Position numbers and translations under genes: made by a program. The notes beneath the pieces are model-generated. The model saw only the letters and a program-made list of their open reading frames with translations. It searched no databases and had not been told where the DNA came from. Source: Bradyrhizobium lablabi (GTDB lineage: Bacteria > Pseudomonadota > Alphaproteobacteria > Rhizobiales > Xanthobacteraceae). From it: 64,000 bases of DNA. Location: assembly GCF_900141755.1 (NCBI RefSeq), contig NZ_LT670844.1:7536501-7600500 (forward strand), in the 5' to 3' direction. Positions 1 to 10,782 of the stretch are shown piece by piece; the stretch's first letter is position 1; each line of letters starts with the position of its first letter.

Positions 1-2
1 AC

Positions 3-425
3 ATCAATTCGCCGGGTGGCGTGGTGACGTCGGGCCTTGCGATCTATGACACGATGCAGTTCATCCGACCGCCGGTGTCGACGCTGTGCACCGGACAGGC
101 AGCATCGATGGGCTCGCTGTTGCTCGCCGCCGGCCACAAGGACATGCGCTTCTCGCTGCCGAATTCGCGCATCATGGTGCACCAGCCCTCCGGCGGCTTC
201 CAGGGCCAGGCCACCGACATCATGCTGCACGCCCAGGAAATCCTGAACCTCAAGAAGCGGCTCAACGAGATCTACGTCAAGCACACCGGCCAGACCTTCA
301 AGGCGATCGAGGACGCGCTGGAACGCGACAAGTTCCTCACCGCCGACCAGGCGAAGGAATTCGGCATCGTCGACAAGGTGATCGACAAGCGCTCGGAAGA
401 CCCGGCGGTATTGTCGACAAAGTGA
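3..425 (+). CDS. clpP: ATP-dependent Clp protease proteolytic subunit, 3' part
   Basis: Serine peptidase that forms the tetradecameric barrel fed by ClpX or ClpA. The reading frame is already open at the window edge (INSPGG), so the true start lies upstream. About 140 C-terminal residues are present. The catalytic serine lies in GQAASMGS and the catalytic histidine in MVHQP, both as in the family; the third residue is expected downstream in the Asp-containing segment. The C-terminal tail ([12 protein letters not shown]) is not conserved. It is followed by clpX on the same strand after a gap of about 470 bases, so the two need not be one transcript. Confidence 0.97.
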   Translation: MNSPGGVVTSGLAIYDTMQFIRPPVSTLCTGQAASMGSLLLAAGHKDMRFSLPNSRIMVHQPSGGFQGQATDIMLHAQEILNLKKRLNEIYVKHTGQTFKAIEDALERDKFLTADQAKEFGIVDKVIDKRSEDPAVLSTK

Positions 426-896
426 TCGGCGGGCGGCCCGGAAGAAGAGGGCGGCGCCCCCGTAATTCCACGGGTGGCTTGGTTGCAGCGCCGTTAACGG
501 TGGCCATCGTTCCCGGCAATTTCGGCCGTCCAAGGCCGCTTTCGGCCCGCCCCTGGGCAGAAAGTTCCGCTTTCGTGCTGGTCGGGCAGCGTGGTAATCC
601 CGCAACGCTTGGCTGATTTCCGTAAGATCGGCTCGTGCTTACGCCGCAAATCACGGTATTGTCACGGGTATCGGATTTCGCCCGATTAGTGAATTCTTGA
701 TAGTCGGGTGCGACCATGGTTGGCTAGGTTGTGTAGGTTATGATCGTAAGGGGATTCGAGTTAGCCGCGATTCGCGTGGCATCTGGAGCGTAGGGTCTTT
801 TTTGGTACGGAATTTGCTCTATCTAGGACTCAGTGCCGGTAAGTGCCGGAATGGGGCGATCGAGCGGACGGGATCGAACGGCGGACGGAGACAAGA
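426..896. other. Intergenic region clpP-clpX, no gene seen
   Basis: About 470 bases with no convincing reading frame. The first third is GC-rich, and the part from about 690 is richer in A/T (for example TTGTGTAGGTTATGATCG near 729 and CTCTATCTAGG near 815), which is where a clpX promoter would be expected. No clear -35/-10 pair with normal spacing could be assigned. A GGAG sits just before the clpX start. Confidence 0.5.
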
Positions 897-2171
897 ATGA
901 GTAAGGTCGGCACGAGCGACTCCAAGAACACGCTGTATTGCTCGTTCTGCGGCAAGAGCCAGCACGAAGTCCGCAAATTGATCGCGGGCCCCACGGTATT
1001 CATCTGCGACGAATGCGTCGAACTGTGCATGGATATCATCCGCGAGGAGAACAAATCCTCGCTGGTGAAGTCGCGCGACGGTATCCCGACGCCGAAGGAA
1101 ATCTGCAAGGTCCTCGACGATTACGTGATCGGCCAGAGCCACGCCAAGAAGGTGCTCTCGGTCGCCGTCCACAATCACTACAAGCGGCTCAATCACCAGA
1201 CCAAGCACAATGACGTTGAACTCGCGAAGTCGAACATCCTTTTGATCGGTCCGACCGGTTCAGGCAAGACGCTGCTGGCACAGACGCTGGCGCGGATTCT
1301 CGACGTGCCGTTCACAATGGCGGATGCGACGACGCTGACCGAAGCCGGCTATGTCGGCGAGGACGTCGAGAACATCATCCTGAAGCTGTTGCAGTCGGCC
1401 GACTACAATGTCGAGCGCGCGCAGCGCGGCATCGTCTATATCGACGAAATCGACAAGATCAGCCGCAAGTCCGACAACCCCTCGATCACCCGCGACGTCT
1501 CGGGCGAGGGCGTGCAGCAGGCGCTGCTGAAAATCATGGAAGGCACGGTTGCCTCGGTTCCTCCGCAGGGCGGCCGCAAGCATCCGCAGCAGGAGTTTTT
1601 GCAGGTCGACACCACCAATATCCTGTTCATCTGTGGTGGCGCGTTCTCGGGCCTTGAGAAGATCATCTCCGCGCGCGGACGTTCGACCTCGATCGGATTT
1701 GCGGCGCAAGTGCTGGCGCCGGAAGATCGCCGTACCGGCGAAATCTTCCGCCATGTCGAGCCCGAGGATCTCTTGAAGTACGGCCTGATCCCGGAATTCG
1801 TCGGCCGCCTGCCGGTGGTCGCGACGCTGGAAGATCTCGACGAAGCGTCGCTGAAGAAGATTTTGACCGATCCGAAGAATGCGCTGGTGAAGCAATATCA
1901 GCGGCTGTTCGAGATGGAGAATATCGAATTGACGTTCGCCGACGAAGCGCTTGGCGCGGTTGCCCGCAAGGCGATCGAGCGCAAGACCGGCGCGCGCGGA
2001 CTGCGCTCCATTCTCGAGAGCATCCTGCTCGAGACCATGTTCGATCTTCCGGGCCTGGAAGGCGTCGAAGAGGTCGTGATTTCGCGCGAAGTGGTAGAGG
2101 GCACGGCTCGCCCGCTCTACATCTACGCCGACCGTTCCGACCGCGCCGTCGAGAGCAGCGCCAGCGCCTGA
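897..2171 (+). CDS. clpX: ATP-dependent Clp protease ATP-binding subunit ClpX
   Basis: AAA+ unfoldase that recognises, unfolds and feeds substrates to ClpP. The 424-residue product has the family's N-terminal zinc-binding domain (C15-x2-C18 and C37-x2-C40), a Walker A motif GPTGSGKT at about 118-125, a Walker B/DEID segment (IVYIDEID) and the C-terminal ClpB_D2-small-like domain. An in-frame extension to 843 exists, but the start MSKVGTSDS at 897 matches the family and is preceded by GGAGACAAGA. It lies between clpP and lon, the standard protease cluster order in Rhizobiales. Confidence 0.98.
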   Translation: MSKVGTSDSKNTLYCSFCGKSQHEVRKLIAGPTVFICDECVELCMDIIREENKSSLVKSRDGIPTPKEICKVLDDYVIGQSHAKKVLSVAVHNHYKRLNHQTKHNDVELAKSNILLIGPTGSGKTLLAQTLARILDVPFTMADATTLTEAGYVGEDVENIILKLLQSADYNVERAQRGIVYIDEIDKISRKSDNPSITRDVSGEGVQQALLKIMEGTVASVPPQGGRKHPQQEFLQVDTTNILFICGGAFSGLEKIISARGRSTSIGFAAQVLAPEDRRTGEIFRHVEPEDLLKYGLIPEFVGRLPVVATLEDLDEASLKKILTDPKNALVKQYQRLFEMENIELTFADEALGAVARKAIERKTGARGLRSILESILLETMFDLPGLEGVEEVVISREVVEGTARPLYIYADRSDRAVESSASA

Positions 2172-2293
2172 TCGCTGGCGGCGAGGGCTGGGTTGCGTAT
2201 GCGAGAAAGACGGCTGCGGAGCCTCATCCCGCGGCCGCGGTTGAGTAGCTTTATCTCTGCGTTGCGCCCCGATTGGCGGGCCTTTTTCACCGA

Positions 2294-2327
2294 CTTGACA
2301 CCCCCATGGTCGATAGCCACCTAATGC
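2294..2327 (+). promoter_or_regulatory. Probable lon promoter, possibly RpoH type
   Basis: The 314-base gap between clpX and lon contains CTTGACA (2294-2300) followed at about 17-18 bases by CACCTAATGC (2318-2327). TTGACA fits a sigma-70 -35 box, while CTTGAC plus a C-rich -10 fits the alphaproteobacterial RpoH pattern. Heat-shock control of lon is usual in other bacteria. The -10 assignment is weak and rests on spacing only. Nothing else was found in the gap. Confidence 0.4.
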
Positions 2328-2485
2328 TATCGGCGATGAAAAACGATCCTATGAGATTCGCCTAACCCACCATCCGGAGCAGTCGGCCGCGACAGGCCAT
2401 ACGATCCCGGAACATCTCGGCACCTTGTGGCGGTTGCGCAAATGGGCGGACTGCGTGCAAGGGGGCACAACAAAAGGAATAGGCC

Positions 2486-4912
<2,427 letters not shown>

Positions 4913-4935
4913 AGCATCCCAATCGTGAAATGATA

Positions 4936-4967
4936 AAACGGCGCCTTCGGGCGCCGTTTCTTTTTTG
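4936..4967 (+). terminator. Rho-independent terminator of lon
   Basis: A perfect 10-bp stem (4936-4945 with 4950-4959) and a TTCG tetraloop are followed by CTTTTTTG. The hairpin begins 24 bases after the lon stop codon. Confidence 0.92.
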
Positions 4968-5005
4968 CGTGAACCGGCCCTGTGACTTTTGTCGGAGCTG
5001 GACGA

Positions 5006-5407
5006 ATGAATATCGACGGACAATGCCATTGCGGTTCGGTGACCTATCACGCCGACATCGACCCGGAGCTTGTATCGATCTGCCACTGCACGGATTGCCA
5101 GATGCTGACCGGTTCGCCCTTTAGGGTGACGGTGATCTGCTCGGGCGAACAGATCCGGATGACGGGGAGGGCGCCCAAGGTCTACGCCAAGACCGGCGAT
5201 AACGGCCGGACACGCTTTCAGCACTTCTGCGCCGAATGCGGTTCCCCGCTGTTCACCAGCGGCGAAGGCGGCCCCGACGATTGGGGAATTCGCTGGGGCA
5301 GCATCCGCCAGCGCGACCGACTCGCGCCGAAGCGGCAAATCTGGTGCCGATCGGCTGTGCCATGGATCAACGCTGTCGCGGAATTGCCCGGCAGGCCGAC
5401 CGACTAG
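5006..5407 (+). CDS. GFA (CENP-V/GFA domain) family protein
   Basis: Small zinc protein of the glutathione-dependent formaldehyde-activating family; most members have no proven reaction. The 133-residue product shows the expected cysteine set: CHCGSV near the N-terminus, CHCTDCQ about 25 residues later and CAECGSPLF near residue 80. The start at 5006 (MNIDGQCHC) is chosen because GGAG lies 7 bases upstream; an in-frame GTG at 4982 is less likely. It stands alone between the lon terminator and tRNA-Val. Confidence 0.88.
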   Translation: MNIDGQCHCGSVTYHADIDPELVSICHCTDCQMLTGSPFRVTVICSGEQIRMTGRAPKVYAKTGDNGRTRFQHFCAECGSPLFTSGEGGPDDWGIRWGSIRQRDRLAPKRQIWCRSAVPWINAVAELPGRPTD

Positions 5408-5454
5408 GTTCCTACCTTGCACCGAAGGGGCACCCAAGGCTAAACAGGTGGCGA

Positions 5455-5531
5455 GGGCGGCTAGCTCAGCTGGTTAGAGCATCTCGTTTACACCGAGAGG
5501 GTCGGGAGTTCGAATCTCTCGCCGCCTACCA
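5455..5531 (+). tRNA. tRNA-Val (anticodon TAC)
   Basis: A 77-base cloverleaf with acceptor GGGCGGC pairing GCCGCCT (one G-T wobble), D-arm TAGCTCAGCTGGTTAGA, and anticodon loop TTTACAC with TAC at about 5489-5491. The T-arm is GGGAGTTCGAATCTCTC, and CCA is encoded at 5529-5531. Confidence 0.96.
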
Positions 5532-5574
5532 CGTCAGCGAACTGGTCTTTCAGCTCAATGCCGGGAGCATACGC

Positions 5575-5856
5575 ATGAGAGTTTTCGCCGCCGCCGCCAT
5601 TTTCGCGTTGCTGGCCGGGCCCGCTTACGCCCAGGACCAACACGTTCCCAAATACGGGGAAGCCGATAAGGACAAGACCCCGCAGCAGATCCAGGCCGAA
5701 AAAGACGCACAGAAAGCCTATGAAAGGTCGCTGGGCAACATCCCCGATAAGGGCACTTCCGACCCCTGGGGCAATGTGCGCAGCGACAACGCGCCGAAGA
5801 CCGCCGCGAAACCCGCACCTGTGAAGCGGACCAAAACCGGCAGCACGGCGAACTAG
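5575..5856 (+). CDS. Small secreted protein of unknown function
   Basis: 93 residues. The N-terminus is a clear Sec signal (MRVF followed by an alanine-rich core ending in AYA-QDQ), with cleavage likely after residue 20. The mature part is hydrophilic and charged, with a lysine/glutamine-rich segment and a C-terminal tail rich in Ala, Pro and Lys. The frame stays open upstream through the tRNA, but the ATG at 5575 is the only sensible start and gives the signal peptide. No domain is recognised. It ends one base before the next gene, so they are probably co-transcribed. Confidence 0.8.
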   Translation: MRVFAAAAIFALLAGPAYAQDQHVPKYGEADKDKTPQQIQAEKDAQKAYERSLGNIPDKGTSDPWGNVRSDNAPKTAAKPAPVKRTKTGSTAN

Positions 5857-5857
5857 C

Positions 5858-6715
5858 GTGGAACTGCCATCCGGCCACGATCAAAACGCGGACCAGATCG
5901 CCTACTGGAACGGGCCGGGCGGCCAGCACTGGGCCGACCGCCAGCAAACCCAGGACATCGTGCTTGCGCCGGTTTCCCAGGTCTTGATCGATCGCGCGAA
6001 GGCAAAAGCGGGCGAGCGGATCGTCGATATCGGGTGCGGCTGCGGCGCGACCACCGTCGCGTTTGCGCAAAAGGTCGGTTCGGCCGGACAGGTCACCGGC
6101 ATCGACATCTCCGGACCGATGCTGACCCGCGCCCGGCAGCTCGCGCCAGCCGGCCTTCCGGTCGATTTCGTGCTTGCCGATGCAACGGTTTATCCATTCA
6201 TTCCCCAAAGTTTCGACCTTCTGGCCTCCCGCTTCGGCGTGATGTTTTTCGCGCAACCCGCACTGTCGTTTGCCAACATGCGCAACGCGCTGCGGCCGTC
6301 GGGCCGGCTGGCCTTCGCCTGCTGGCGCGAGCCGCGCGAGAATCCGTTTTTCATGGCGCCGCTGCAGGCGGTCTACAAGCACGTGCCCAAGCTGCCGCAG
6401 CTTGGGCCAGAGGACCCCGGTCCGTTCTCATTTGCATCCGAAGCGCGCGTGAACAGGATATTGCGCGAGGCCGGCTTCACCGGCATCGCCATGGAGCCGT
6501 ACGATCTTTCGCTCGATATCGCGGTCGGACGCGGTCTCGATGCGGCGGTCGAAGCCACGCTGGAAATCGGGCCGGCCGCCCGCGCGCTTTTCGAGCAACC
6601 GCCCGATGTGCGCGCCGCCGCCATGGTTTCGATCCGCGAGGCGCTGGCACCTTTCGTCAGCGGACAGAGCGTGCCGCTCAAAGCCTCGATCTGGATCGTG
6701 ACCGCAAACGTATGA
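5858..6715 (+). CDS. Class I SAM-dependent methyltransferase
   Basis: 285-residue methyltransferase of the UbiE/Methyltransf_11 type. Motif I is VDIGCGCGATT near residue 55, followed by an acidic motif II (GIDISGPM), with a further motif around LADATVYPF. The substrate cannot be told from sequence. The start is GTG (MELPSGHDQ), one base after the stop of the preceding secreted-protein gene. The next gene, pepT, is convergent. Confidence 0.85.
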   Translation: MELPSGHDQNADQIAYWNGPGGQHWADRQQTQDIVLAPVSQVLIDRAKAKAGERIVDIGCGCGATTVAFAQKVGSAGQVTGIDISGPMLTRARQLAPAGLPVDFVLADATVYPFIPQSFDLLASRFGVMFFAQPALSFANMRNALRPSGRLAFACWREPRENPFFMAPLQAVYKHVPKLPQLGPEDPGPFSFASEARVNRILREAGFTGIAMEPYDLSLDIAVGRGLDAAVEATLEIGPAARALFEQPPDVRAAAMVSIREALAPFVSGQSVPLKASIWIVTANV

Positions 6716-6735
6716 CGTGTTTTGCTTGAAAGCGC

Positions 6736-7986
6736 TTACGCCCGCTCTTCCCAGATCATCGCGAGGTGGACGATGGTCTGCACCGCCTTTTCCATGTCCT
6801 GCACGCTCACCCATTCCAATCGCGAATGGAAAGCGTGCTCGCCGGCGAAGATGTTGGGGCAGGGCAGTCCCATGAACGACAGCCGCGAACCGTCGGTGCC
6901 GCCGCGGATCGAGGTTTTTGTCGGCTTGAGCCCGGCGCGGCGGATCGCTTCGACAGCGTATTCGACGGTCTCGGGATGACGGTCGATCACCTGTTTCATG
7001 TTGCGGTATTGCGGCTTGATCTCCAGCCGATAGGTCGAATGTGGAAAGTCCTTCATCACGTCTTTGACGATGCTTTCCAGCAGGGCTTCTTTCTCTTTCA
7101 ACCCTTGTTCGGTGAAATCGCGCACGATGAAGCCGAGGGTCGCTTTCTCCAGGGCGCCGGAAATGCCGATCGGATGCAGAAAACCTTCCTTGCCTTCGGT
7201 CGTCTCTGGCGAGCAGGTAGTTTTGGGCAGCCGCTCGACGATGGCCGCCGCGATCTTGATCGCGTGCTCCATTTTGCCCTTGGCAAAGCCGGGATGGGTA
7301 GAGACGCCTTCGATGGTGATGGTGGCGCCGTCGGCCGAAAACGTCTCGTCCTCGATATTCCCCGCGGTTTCGCCGTCGATCGTGTAGGCAAAGTCGGCGC
7401 CGAGCTTTTTCAGGTCGGCCTTGTCGACGCCGCGGCCGATCTCTTCGTCTGGCGTGAACAGGATCTTGATGGTGCCGTGCTTGATCTGCGGATTGGCAAG
7501 AAGGAAATGCGCGGCATCCATGATTTCGGCAAGGCCGGCCTTGTTGTCGGCTCCTAGCAGCGTGGTGCCGTCCGTGGTGACGATGTCGTTGCCGATCTGG
7601 TCCTTGAGCGCCGGATGATCCGCGGCGCGGATCACTTGCGTCGGGTCGCCCGGCAGCACGATGTCGCCACCGCGGTAATTCCTTGCAATCTGCGGCTTGA
7701 CGCCCTTGCCGGTGCAGTCGGGCGAGGTGTCCATATGCGAGCAGAAGCAGATGACCGGGACCTTCTTGTCGGTATTCGCGGGGATGGTCGCGTAGACGTA
7801 GCCATATTCATCCAGATGGGCGTCGCTCAGTCCCATAGCCTGCAGCTCGCGCGCGAGCAGGCGGCCTAGGTCTTTTTGTTTTTCGGTGGATGGGCAGCTC
7901 GGTGAAGCCGGGTCAGACTGGGTGTCGATGACCACATAGCGCAGGAAGCGCTCGGTCACGGTGTGCGTGAACGCCAATGACGACAT
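6736..7986 (-). CDS. pepT: Peptidase T (tripeptide aminopeptidase)
   Basis: M20-family dizinc peptidase that releases the N-terminal residue of tripeptides in the cytosol. The product shows the metal-ligand segment CFCSHMDTSPD, the catalytic DEEIGRG, and the dimerisation-domain segment starting HPGFAKGKM. The start chosen (MSSLAFTHTV) gives 416 residues, near the 408 of the E. coli enzyme. In-frame ATGs at 8007 and 8037 are possible, but the latter lies inside the stem of the terminator upstream. It is transcribed away from the HU gene and converges on the methyltransferase gene. Confidence 0.95.
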   Translation of the reverse strand: MSSLAFTHTVTERFLRYVVIDTQSDPASPSCPSTEKQKDLGRLLARELQAMGLSDAHLDEYGYVYATIPANTDKKVPVICFCSHMDTSPDCTGKGVKPQIARNYRGGDIVLPGDPTQVIRAADHPALKDQIGNDIVTTDGTTLLGADNKAGLAEIMDAAHFLLANPQIKHGTIKILFTPDEEIGRGVDKADLKKLGADFAYTIDGETAGNIEDETFSADGATITIEGVSTHPGFAKGKMEHAIKIAAAIVERLPKTTCSPETTEGKEGFLHPIGISGALEKATLGFIVRDFTEQGLKEKEALLESIVKDVMKDFPHSTYRLEIKPQYRNMKQVIDRHPETVEYAVEAIRRAGLKPTKTSIRGGTDGSRLSFMGLPCPNIFAGEHAFHSRLEWVSVQDMEKAVQTIVHLAMIWEERA

Positions 7987-8030
7987 CTCAACCGAAACCG
8001 CTGCCATGGTGAAAGCGGTATACCAGAAAA

Positions 8031-8070
8031 GCGTCATTCCGGAGGCCGCGTAACCAAGCCGGAATGACGC
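8031..8070 (-). terminator. Probable terminator of the HU gene
   Basis: A perfect 12-bp inverted repeat, GCGTCATTCCGG (8031-8042) and its complement (8059-8070), is separated by 16 bases. Read on the minus strand it is followed by TTTTCTGG. It lies 30 bases past the HU stop codon and before pepT. Confidence 0.65.
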
Positions 8071-8099
8071 AAAGTCAAAAAACGGAAAACGCGTCCTTA

Positions 8100-8399
8100 T
8101 CAGACGGCTTCCTTCAGCTCCTTGGCTGCGCGGAAGGCAACCTTCTTGCTGGCCTTGATGTGGATCGCTTCGCCGGTCGCCGGGTTGCGGCCCATGCGGG
8201 CGGCGCGCTTGCGCACCTGCAGGATGCCGAGACCGACGATCCGGATCCGCTCGCCCTTCTTCAGGTGCTTGGTGATCCGGCTGACCATGTCGTTCAGGAT
8301 GGCCTCAGCCTGCTTCTTGGACAATTCCTGCTCATCGGCAATCGCCGCTGCGAGATGCTTGAGCGTGACGGTGGTCGGTGTCGCTGCCTTCTTCGCCAT
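8100..8399 (-). CDS. hup: HU family DNA-binding protein
   Basis: 99-residue nucleoid protein of the HU/IHF fold. The beta-arm motif RNPATGE is present, preceded by GERIRIVGLGILQVRKRAARMG and followed by the KKVAFRAAKELK C-terminal helix. The N-terminus carries a short alanine/lysine extension (MAKKAATPTTV). GAGGAGGGCCAAAT precedes the ATG, a very strong ribosome site that fits an abundant protein. In related genomes an HU gene follows clpX/lon. Confidence 0.95.
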   Translation of the reverse strand: MAKKAATPTTVTLKHLAAAIADEQELSKKQAEAILNDMVSRITKHLKKGERIRIVGLGILQVRKRAARMGRNPATGEAIHIKASKKVAFRAAKELKEAV

Positions 8400-8611
8400 A
8401 TTTGGCCCTCCTCGTTGTTGATGGCTTAGGAACCTAAGACGTATCAGGCCTTAAACGATTCGGGGGGCGTCTGACTACGCTGTTTTGCCGATAAACAGCC
8501 TATTATTTGCATCGACGTCCCAAAAATGCCCAACTGGCGGGAGGATTCGAACAACCTTGACTTGGAAAGGTCGCCCCTTTAAGTCCCACCTCTCGCGGGT
8601 TTCGAAATCAC

Positions 8612-8688
<77 letters not shown>

Positions 8689-8788
8689 TTGAATCAATGG
8701 CTTAGCCGGTTTTCCCACTTTTTACATCAAGCAAATCGCCGCGCGCCCCGCGCGGAATGAGCCGGGGCGCGTAGGTCGCCGACCAAGC

Positions 8789-9118
8789 CTATTGTTTGGC
8801 GGGAGACGATTGTTGGACGGCAATCTGCAATGAATTCAGGCGAGCCTGTATATCGCGGGTGATTCTTGCGTTGGCAGGGGCATCCTGCACGGCAATTTCC
8901 ACCGCGTTTACGCGACTTTGGATGTCCAGCAATACCCTGGTGAGGTAATCATAGCTCGCTTGGGTCTTATCGGTCGATGTGGCGGCCTTTTCGATCCGAA
9001 CCAGGTAGTCGCGTTCATTTTCCCATATCACGCGCCTCTGCATCTCCAACAGGCCCATAAAAACCAGATTTGCTGCAAGCAGCGACAGCAAGATCGCTCG
9101 CCAATTTTCCTGGATCAT
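8789..9118 (-). CDS. Small membrane-anchored coiled-coil protein
   Basis: 109 residues with no family recognised. Residues about 8-24 form one hydrophobic span (ILLSLLAANLVFMGLL). A long charged helical region follows, with heptad-like spacing (DIQSRVNAVEIAV and then DIQARLNSLQIAV, an internal repeat about 30 residues apart). It is probably an inner-membrane protein with a soluble helical tail. The start MIQENWRAI is preferred over an in-frame upstream start because it places the membrane span near the N-terminus. Confidence 0.65.
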   Translation of the reverse strand: MIQENWRAILLSLLAANLVFMGLLEMQRRVIWENERDYLVRIEKAATSTDKTQASYDYLTRVLLDIQSRVNAVEIAVQDAPANARITRDIQARLNSLQIAVQQSSPAKQ

Positions 9119-9226
9119 TATTGAGTTCCCCACTGAACTAAGCTCTGCGGCCCAAACCAATTAGCCTGTCCGATTGAACAGAGCATCCGGCGGCCGGCAA
9201 ATCACATGTTGTTCTCGGAGGGCCGT

Positions 9227-9258
9227 AAAAAGCAAAAGGCCGCCCGGAGGCGGCCGTC
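9227..9258 (-). terminator. Rho-independent terminator for the small gene at 9287
   Basis: Stem GGCCGCC (9238-9244) pairs GGCGGCC (9249-9255) with a 4-base loop. On the minus strand it is followed by TTTTGCTTTTT (9237-9227). It lies about 30 bases beyond the stop codon of the 64-residue gene. Confidence 0.85.
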
Positions 9259-9286
9259 TTTCGCGCAATGACTTCCTGGACTTGCT

Positions 9287-9481
9287 TTATCGGACCATCG
9301 AGCTATCCGAGCTCGTCACGGCCATCGGCTTGCCGGCCTTAATCACGTGGGCGGTCTGGGTATAGTCCGAATTGGTACGGGCGGAGATACCGAAACCAGC
9401 CACCGCGATCCCGGCAATCAGGGCAACAACCACAATTTTCAGGTGCGTCGCGCGGTCCGCTGAGTGAATTGAGTGGTTCAT
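9287..9481 (-). CDS. Small single-span membrane protein
   Basis: 64 residues. The N-terminal 15 residues are polar, then a hydrophobic segment (IVVVALIAGIAVAGFGI) is followed by about 30 polar residues. A perfect AGGAGG lies 6 bases before the ATG, and a terminator follows, so this is a real monocistronic gene. No known domain is recognised; similar small proteins occur in Bradyrhizobium as far as I recall. Confidence 0.75.
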   Translation of the reverse strand: MNHSIHSADRATHLKIVVVALIAGIAVAGFGISARTNSDYTQTAHVIKAGKPMAVTSSDSSMVR

Positions 9482-9716
9482 CTGAGCCTCCTGGCGACTC
9501 TTGGTGCCGCCTTGTTGGCGACAGACCTAGACCCAGTTTGTTTCAGGGTGGTTTCGTGGGTCTCCCAAAATGGTTTCGTCGGCCGCAAAGGGGCTGGAAT
9601 CGTCGCTTGGCCGGTGGTCCGGGGCTTGTCACGCGGGTCTCACCCAGCTTGCGGACACGCACGGTTCGTTGGAGACTGTCCTCAAGGCGCGATAAGGCGC
9701 TTGGGAGGCAACAAAA

Positions 9717-10730
9717 ATGACGATTACCCGCAGGGGTCTGTTCGGCGCGGCGTCCGGCGCCTGGGCAACCGCCGTTTTGAGCAAACCGGCCGGTGCCGCG
9801 GCCGAATTCGAGTTCAAGCTGGGCGTCAACACGCCGGACACCCATCCCCTTACCGTTCGATTGACTGAAGCGGCACGGGCGATCGGCGCGCAGTCATCGG
9901 GGCGGCTGAACGTCACGGTGTTCCCCAACAGCCAGCTCGGCGGCGATCCCGAGATGCTGTCGCAACTGCGCGCCGGCGGTATCGAGCTATTGGCGGCGCC
10001 GAGCATGACGCTGTCGACGCTGGTGCCACTGTCGGGCCTGCCGAGCATAGGCTTTGCGTTCCAGTCCTACGACCAGGTCTGGGCCGCGATGGACGGCGGC
10101 GTCGGCGAGGTCGTCCGCGACGCCATCGGCAAATCGGGCATCGTGCCGATGAAGAAGATGTGGGACAACGGATTCCGCCAGATCACCTCATCCTCAAGCC
10201 GGCAATTGAACGGCGTCGAAGACCTCAGGGGATTCAAGATCCGCGTGCCCGTCACGGCGCTGCTCACCTCGCTGTTCAGCGGGTTGGGGGCACTGCCGTC
10301 GAGCATCAGCTATAGCGAGCTCTATTCGGCGCTGCAGACCCATATCGTCGAGGGCCAGGAAAATCCCCTCGCGCAGGTGTCGACCGGAAAGCTATACGAG
10401 GTGCAAAAATATTGCGCGCTGTCGAACCATTGCTGGAGTGGCTACTGGATCGTCGCCAACCGTCGCGCGCTGGCCGGCCTGCCGGCCGATCTCCTGGAGA
10501 TCGTCAACCACAATTTCGACGAGGCAGCCGTCAAGGAACGCGCCGATCTATTAGAGATGGACCGCTCGCTGCAGGCCGATCTCGTCAGCAAGGGCATGAT
10601 TTTCAACAAGCCTGACCCTGTGCAGTTCAGGGCGGCGCTGGTGAAGGCAGGTTTTTATACGCAATGGCAGAAGACTTATGGCGCTGAAGCCTGGACGCAG
10701 TTGGAGAAGTACACGGGGCCGCTGATTTGA
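9717..10730 (+). CDS. TRAP-type C4-dicarboxylate-like substrate-binding protein
   Basis: 337-residue periplasmic binding protein of the DctP family, which delivers organic acids to TRAP permeases. It begins with a twin-arginine-like signal (TITRRGLFGAASG), and the mature part starts around AAAEFEFKLG. Family features include the TRAP motif region DLRGFKIRVP, which contains the carboxylate-binding arginine, and GQENPLAQV. GGGAGGCAACAAAA precedes the ATG. No DctQ or DctM membrane genes are adjacent, so its permease must be elsewhere or it acts differently. Confidence 0.88.
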   Translation: MTITRRGLFGAASGAWATAVLSKPAGAAAEFEFKLGVNTPDTHPLTVRLTEAARAIGAQSSGRLNVTVFPNSQLGGDPEMLSQLRAGGIELLAAPSMTLSTLVPLSGLPSIGFAFQSYDQVWAAMDGGVGEVVRDAIGKSGIVPMKKMWDNGFRQITSSSSRQLNGVEDLRGFKIRVPVTALLTSLFSGLGALPSSISYSELYSALQTHIVEGQENPLAQVSTGKLYEVQKYCALSNHCWSGYWIVANRRALAGLPADLLEIVNHNFDEAAVKERADLLEMDRSLQADLVSKGMIFNKPDPVQFRAALVKAGFYTQWQKTYGAEAWTQLEKYTGPLI

Positions 10731-10733
10731 GGC

Positions 10734-10782
10734 GCGCGTATTCAGCAAAAGTGGACATCGGTTTTGCGATCAGAATACGCGC
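10734..10782. repeat. Palindromic intergenic repeat
   Basis: Perfect 10-bp outer arms (10734-10743 and 10773-10782) enclose GCAAAAGTGG...CGGTTTTGC, which itself can pair. The core AAAAGTGG..(A)TCGGTTTT resembles the first hairpin of the 100-base repeats at 35138 and 57126, so it is probably a member of the same broad family. It sits between two convergent genes and overlaps the last codons of the MFS gene. Confidence 0.7.

Noticed and set aside
5236..5574. Frame running through tRNA-Val into the small secreted protein
   Set aside because: It would translate a tRNA gene. The ATG at 5575 gives a proper signal peptide.
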